NCBI RefSeq assembly: GCF_900114875.1
Contig: NZ_FPKW01000003.1
Span: 248,001-312,000 of the forward strand
Direction: 5' to 3'
Length of the DNA stretch: 64,000 nucleotides
From: Chryseobacterium limigenitum
Lineage (GTDB): Bacteria; Bacteroidota; Bacteroidia; Flavobacteriales; Weeksellaceae
Of this stretch, positions 62,050 to 64,000 are shown one piece after another. The notes beneath the pieces are model-generated. The model was given only the letters and a program-made list of their open reading frames with translations, searched no databases and had not been told where the DNA came from. The first letter of the stretch is position 1. Each line of letters starts with the position of its first letter. The translations under genes and the position numbers were made by a program.

Positions 62050-62649
62050 ATGAAAAAAATAGTTTTAATCGTTTTGTGTTTTATAACGTGCCTGTCTTGT
62101 CAGTCACAGGAAAAAAACGATCTCGAAAAAGTAGATTTTGCAAAGAATTACAAAGAAATTCTGAAAAACACCAAGGTTCAGACCGATGCTCGTGAGATTG
62201 TGACAACTCTGCCTGTGGCACATACCAAAGATGTGAGCCAGTTCAGATTCGGGAGTGTGTCATTTGTAAACAGCAAAGAAAATGCTGTAAAAAGCTCTAC
62301 AGTTGGAATTTTGATTAATAACACTGCAGAACGTTTAACTAAAGGTATTAAAATTGAAGTAGAAGACACGGCTGTCGGTAGTGAATTGTTAGCCTATTTG
62401 AAATCACAATACAAAGATCCGAAAGTCCTTTCGGGCGTTCCCGGAAAAAACAGCGAAGGAAAAGTACTGGGGAATTCAGCTTACGCTTGGAGCCTGAAAG
62501 ACAAAACAATAGTACTGGTTCAGTATTATGAATACACGGATAATAAACCAAATATCTCTTCTGTTCTTTTTATGGTAGACAACAAAGTGATGGCTCCGGA
62601 AGTACAGGAAACTGTGGCTTCGCGTATCATTAAAACATTTACTCCATAG
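62050..62649 (+). CDS. Lipoprotein, candidate immunity protein
   Basis: A 199-residue lipoprotein (CFITCLSCQSQ lipobox) starting 4 nt after the large effector, so co-translated. A mixed alpha/beta soluble domain follows with VGILINNTAERLTKGIKIEVEDTAVGSELLAYLKSQY and the hydrophobic NISSVLFMVDNKVMAP. No family recognised. A lipoprotein held in the periplasm fits protection from an effector that acts on the envelope, but the pairing is inferred from position. Confidence 0.7.
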   Translation: MKKIVLIVLCFITCLSCQSQEKNDLEKVDFAKNYKEILKNTKVQTDAREIVTTLPVAHTKDVSQFRFGSVSFVNSKENAVKSSTVGILINNTAERLTKGIKIEVEDTAVGSELLAYLKSQYKDPKVLSGVPGKNSEGKVLGNSAYAWSLKDKTIVLVQYYEYTDNKPNISSVLFMVDNKVMAPEVQETVASRIIKTFTP

Positions 62650-62659
62650 CAGATATTTG

Positions 62660-63310
62660 ATGGATAATTATGATTTCTATGCCGGGAAAGTACTTACTTT
62701 TTTACCGTTGGTTATACTTTCGATCATTGCGGTTATTTTAATATGGCCGAATTCAAGGAAGAAATTTCTTAGGATTCAGGCGTCTTTACCTACCTCCAAA
62801 ATAAATTCTGTTGCAATGGGATTGGTGGAAATTCAGGGGAAACTGATCATGAAAGAACCTCTGATCTCACCCGTAGCCAAAGAACAGTGCATAGGATATT
62901 ATTACACCATCGAAGATATTACCAAAGATAAGGATGGTAAAGATTCTTACACAACAATACATCGGGAAACAAAATGCAATGTTTTCGAGATGCAGGACGA
63001 TTCCGGAACAATAGAAATACAGGCGGAAGGTATAGAATTAATTTTATTAAAAGAAACCAACGTAGATTTTGGCGGACAGAAAAGATACACAGAAACTTTG
63101 CTCAAAAACGGACAGGAAATGTTGCTAGTAGGTTCTGCAGACTCAAGAAACGGACATTCTTATATCAGAAAAGATGCAGGCAATAAGATTTTAGGAATTA
63201 CCTCAGTGGCCGGAATTTCTGTATGGAACAAATATCAGCCTCTTCTGAGGTCGTTTCTTTTCACCTGTATTGTCATATCAGTATTAATTATTTTAATCTT
63301 ATCTCAATAA
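62660..63310 (+). CDS. GIDE-type membrane protein
   Basis: A 216-residue protein from the ATG at 62660 (an upstream TTG would only add one residue). Two membrane helices, one near 12-30 and one near 195-214, hold a central beta-rich domain with GLVEIQGKLI, SPVAKEQCIGYYYTIED, VFEMQDDSGTIEIQAEG and ETLLKNGQEMLLVGSADSR. This matches the GIDE domain (the MULAN/E3-ligase membrane domain), which in bacteria has no RING and unknown function. Followed at once by LemA, its common neighbour. Confidence 0.8.
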   Translation: MDNYDFYAGKVLTFLPLVILSIIAVILIWPNSRKKFLRIQASLPTSKINSVAMGLVEIQGKLIMKEPLISPVAKEQCIGYYYTIEDITKDKDGKDSYTTIHRETKCNVFEMQDDSGTIEIQAEGIELILLKETNVDFGGQKRYTETLLKNGQEMLLVGSADSRNGHSYIRKDAGNKILGITSVAGISVWNKYQPLLRSFLFTCIVISVLIILILSQ

Positions 63311-63870
63311 TGAATCAAATTGTAGCGATCGTCATAGCTGTATTTCTTGTCATTTCAATATTGGCTTTTTTCATCAGGTTGTATAATCAGTTGGTCATGT
63401 TGAAATTTAATGTAGAAAAGGCATATGCAAATATCGATGTTGTGTTGAAACAAAGAGCAGACGAGATTCCGAATCTTGTGAATGTGGCTAAACAGTTCAT
63501 GAATTATGAAAAGGATATTTTGAGTCATTTAACGGAGCTCAGAACTTTTTACAACGATACAAACGATTCTAATAAAAAAACAGAATTGGCAAATGAGACC
63601 TCAAAAGCTTTGAAATCATTTTTTGCCGTTTCAGAAAATTATCCGAATCTTCTTTCCAATAATAATTTTATGGAATTGCAGAGAAGAATTTCCGAGCTTG
63701 AAAATAAAATTGCAGACAGAAGAGAATTTTTCAACGACAGTGTCAATCTTTATAATATCGGGATTCACGAATTCCCAAATGTAATATTGGCGGGTATTTT
63801 AGGGTATAAAGACAAGACTTTATTAGAAGTTTCAAATTCAGAAAAGCATTATGAAGGAGTTAAGTTTTAA
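63310..63870 (+). CDS. LemA-family protein
   Basis: A 186-residue protein from 63310 (TAATG stop-start overlap with the previous gene). One N-terminal membrane helix (IVAIVIAVFLVISILAFFI), then the long coiled LemA helical bundle: YNQLVMLKFNVEKAYANIDVVLKQRADEIPNLVNVAKQF, with an alanine-poor body and SDRREFFNDSVNLYNIGIHEFPN near the end. LemA proteins are usually anchored by a short N-terminus and often accompany GIDE/TPM proteins. Function unknown; may concern membrane or stress. The longer frame from 63223 is not the start. Confidence 0.85.
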   Translation: MNQIVAIVIAVFLVISILAFFIRLYNQLVMLKFNVEKAYANIDVVLKQRADEIPNLVNVAKQFMNYEKDILSHLTELRTFYNDTNDSNKKTELANETSKALKSFFAVSENYPNLLSNNNFMELQRRISELENKIADRREFFNDSVNLYNIGIHEFPNVILAGILGYKDKTLLEVSNSEKHYEGVKF

Positions 63871-64000
63871 TACATTTTTCGGGTATGAAAGAATACTGGC
63901 CGAGAAACCTGAAATTGTTCTGTTCGGAGCAATGCTGGTTCCTATCGGATTATTGATCGGGATCAGTATCATCGGCTGGATTTTCAGAAAACTGAAATTG
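63851..64000 (+). CDS. Membrane protein, truncated by the window end
   Basis: Open frame from the ATG at 63851 to the window edge (50 codons, no stop). It overlaps the LemA stop by 20 nt and runs MKELSFNTFFGYERILAEKPEIV, then a membrane helix (LFGAMLVPIGLLIGISIIGWIF) and RKLKL. Consistent with continued coupling to the GIDE/LemA unit. The rest is outside the window, so no family can be given. Confidence 0.6.
   Translation, partial: MKELSFNTFFGYERILAEKPEIVLFGAMLVPIGLLIGISIIGWIFRKLKL

Noticed and set aside
52127..64000. Complete T6SS apparatus
   Set aside because: No TssB, TssC, TssK, ClpV-like or membrane-complex genes are visible; only tube, spike, tip and cargo.
1..64000. CRISPR arrays, tRNA or rRNA genes, prophage
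   Set aside because: No direct-repeat arrays with spacers, cloverleaf or ribosomal sequence, integrase or phage structural genes were found by reading.

Overview
The window is about 64 kb of AT-rich chromosome from a Bacteroidota bacterium, most likely a Chryseobacterium-type member of the Weeksellaceae. The reasons are a phosphatase almost the same as the Elizabethkingia/Chryseobacterium PafA family, the gliding lipoprotein pair gldB-gldC, a type IX secretion sorting domain, a Bacteroidota-type T6SS (TssD, VgrG, DUF4280 PAAR-like), BtuB with a beta-propeller lipoprotein partner, and repeated -7 promoter motifs of the form TAnnTTTG. No rRNA, tRNA or CRISPR array was seen.

Layout. 0.1-6.6 kb (+): an oxygen/redox-stress cluster. 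It has a PAS histidine kinase with a FixL-like heme-pocket signature, a response regulator fused to a CRP/FNR-type DNA-binding module, a stand-alone D-lactate-dehydrogenase N-domain, Hsp20, a beta-CASP RNase and a compact B12-dependent ribonucleotide reductase. 6.8-11.3 kb (-): a surface protein, a gene-poor stretch, and a doubled module of a small membrane protein plus a DUF7674-like protein. 11.4-12.4 kb (+): nucleoid-associated protein. 12.5-18.8 kb (-): porin, DASS dicarboxylate carrier and SdhCAB, a C4-dicarboxylate uptake and oxidation unit. 19.2-23.2 kb (+): bacteriophytochrome, its heme oxygenase, then malate dehydrogenase. 23.4-28.7 kb (-): RDD, AraC, NmrA and SDR proteins, a TetR regulator with two visible operators, and a GNAT. 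28.8-30.5 kb: pafA. 30.6-33.3 kb (-): two TPR membrane proteins, one a membrane-bound AraC-type regulator. 33.5-34.8 kb (+): a frameshifted T9SS-exported protein. 34.9-36.4 kb (-): barnase, archaemetzincin and barstar. 36.5-46 kb: nadE, gldB, gldC, a cystathionine gamma-synthase-type enzyme, small enzymes, a REP-associated transposase (RAYT) with three REP copies, tsaC/sua5 and cca. 46-49.2 kb (-): a btuB-btuG operon behind a cobalamin riboswitch. 49.5-52 kb: cdd, an old-yellow-enzyme reductase and small membrane proteins. 52.1-64 kb (+): an auxiliary T6SS island with Hcp/TssD, VgrG, a Tle1-like lipase, a LysM adaptor candidate, a PAAR-like tip, a 942-residue OmpA-containing effector candidate, candidate immunity proteins, and GIDE/LemA-type membrane proteins running off the end.

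How the parts fit. The B12-dependent reductase needs cobalamin, and the riboswitch-controlled btuB-btuG operon 40 kb away can supply it. The porin/DASS/Sdh operon and mdh together cover import of C4-dicarboxylates and their oxidation to oxaloacetate. The T6SS island carries the tube, spike and cargo but none of the sheath or membrane-complex genes, so it must use an apparatus encoded elsewhere. The regions most worth following up are the T6SS cargo island, the FixL/CRP-fusion cluster, the barnase-metalloprotease-barstar trio and the duplicated DUF7674/small-membrane-protein module.
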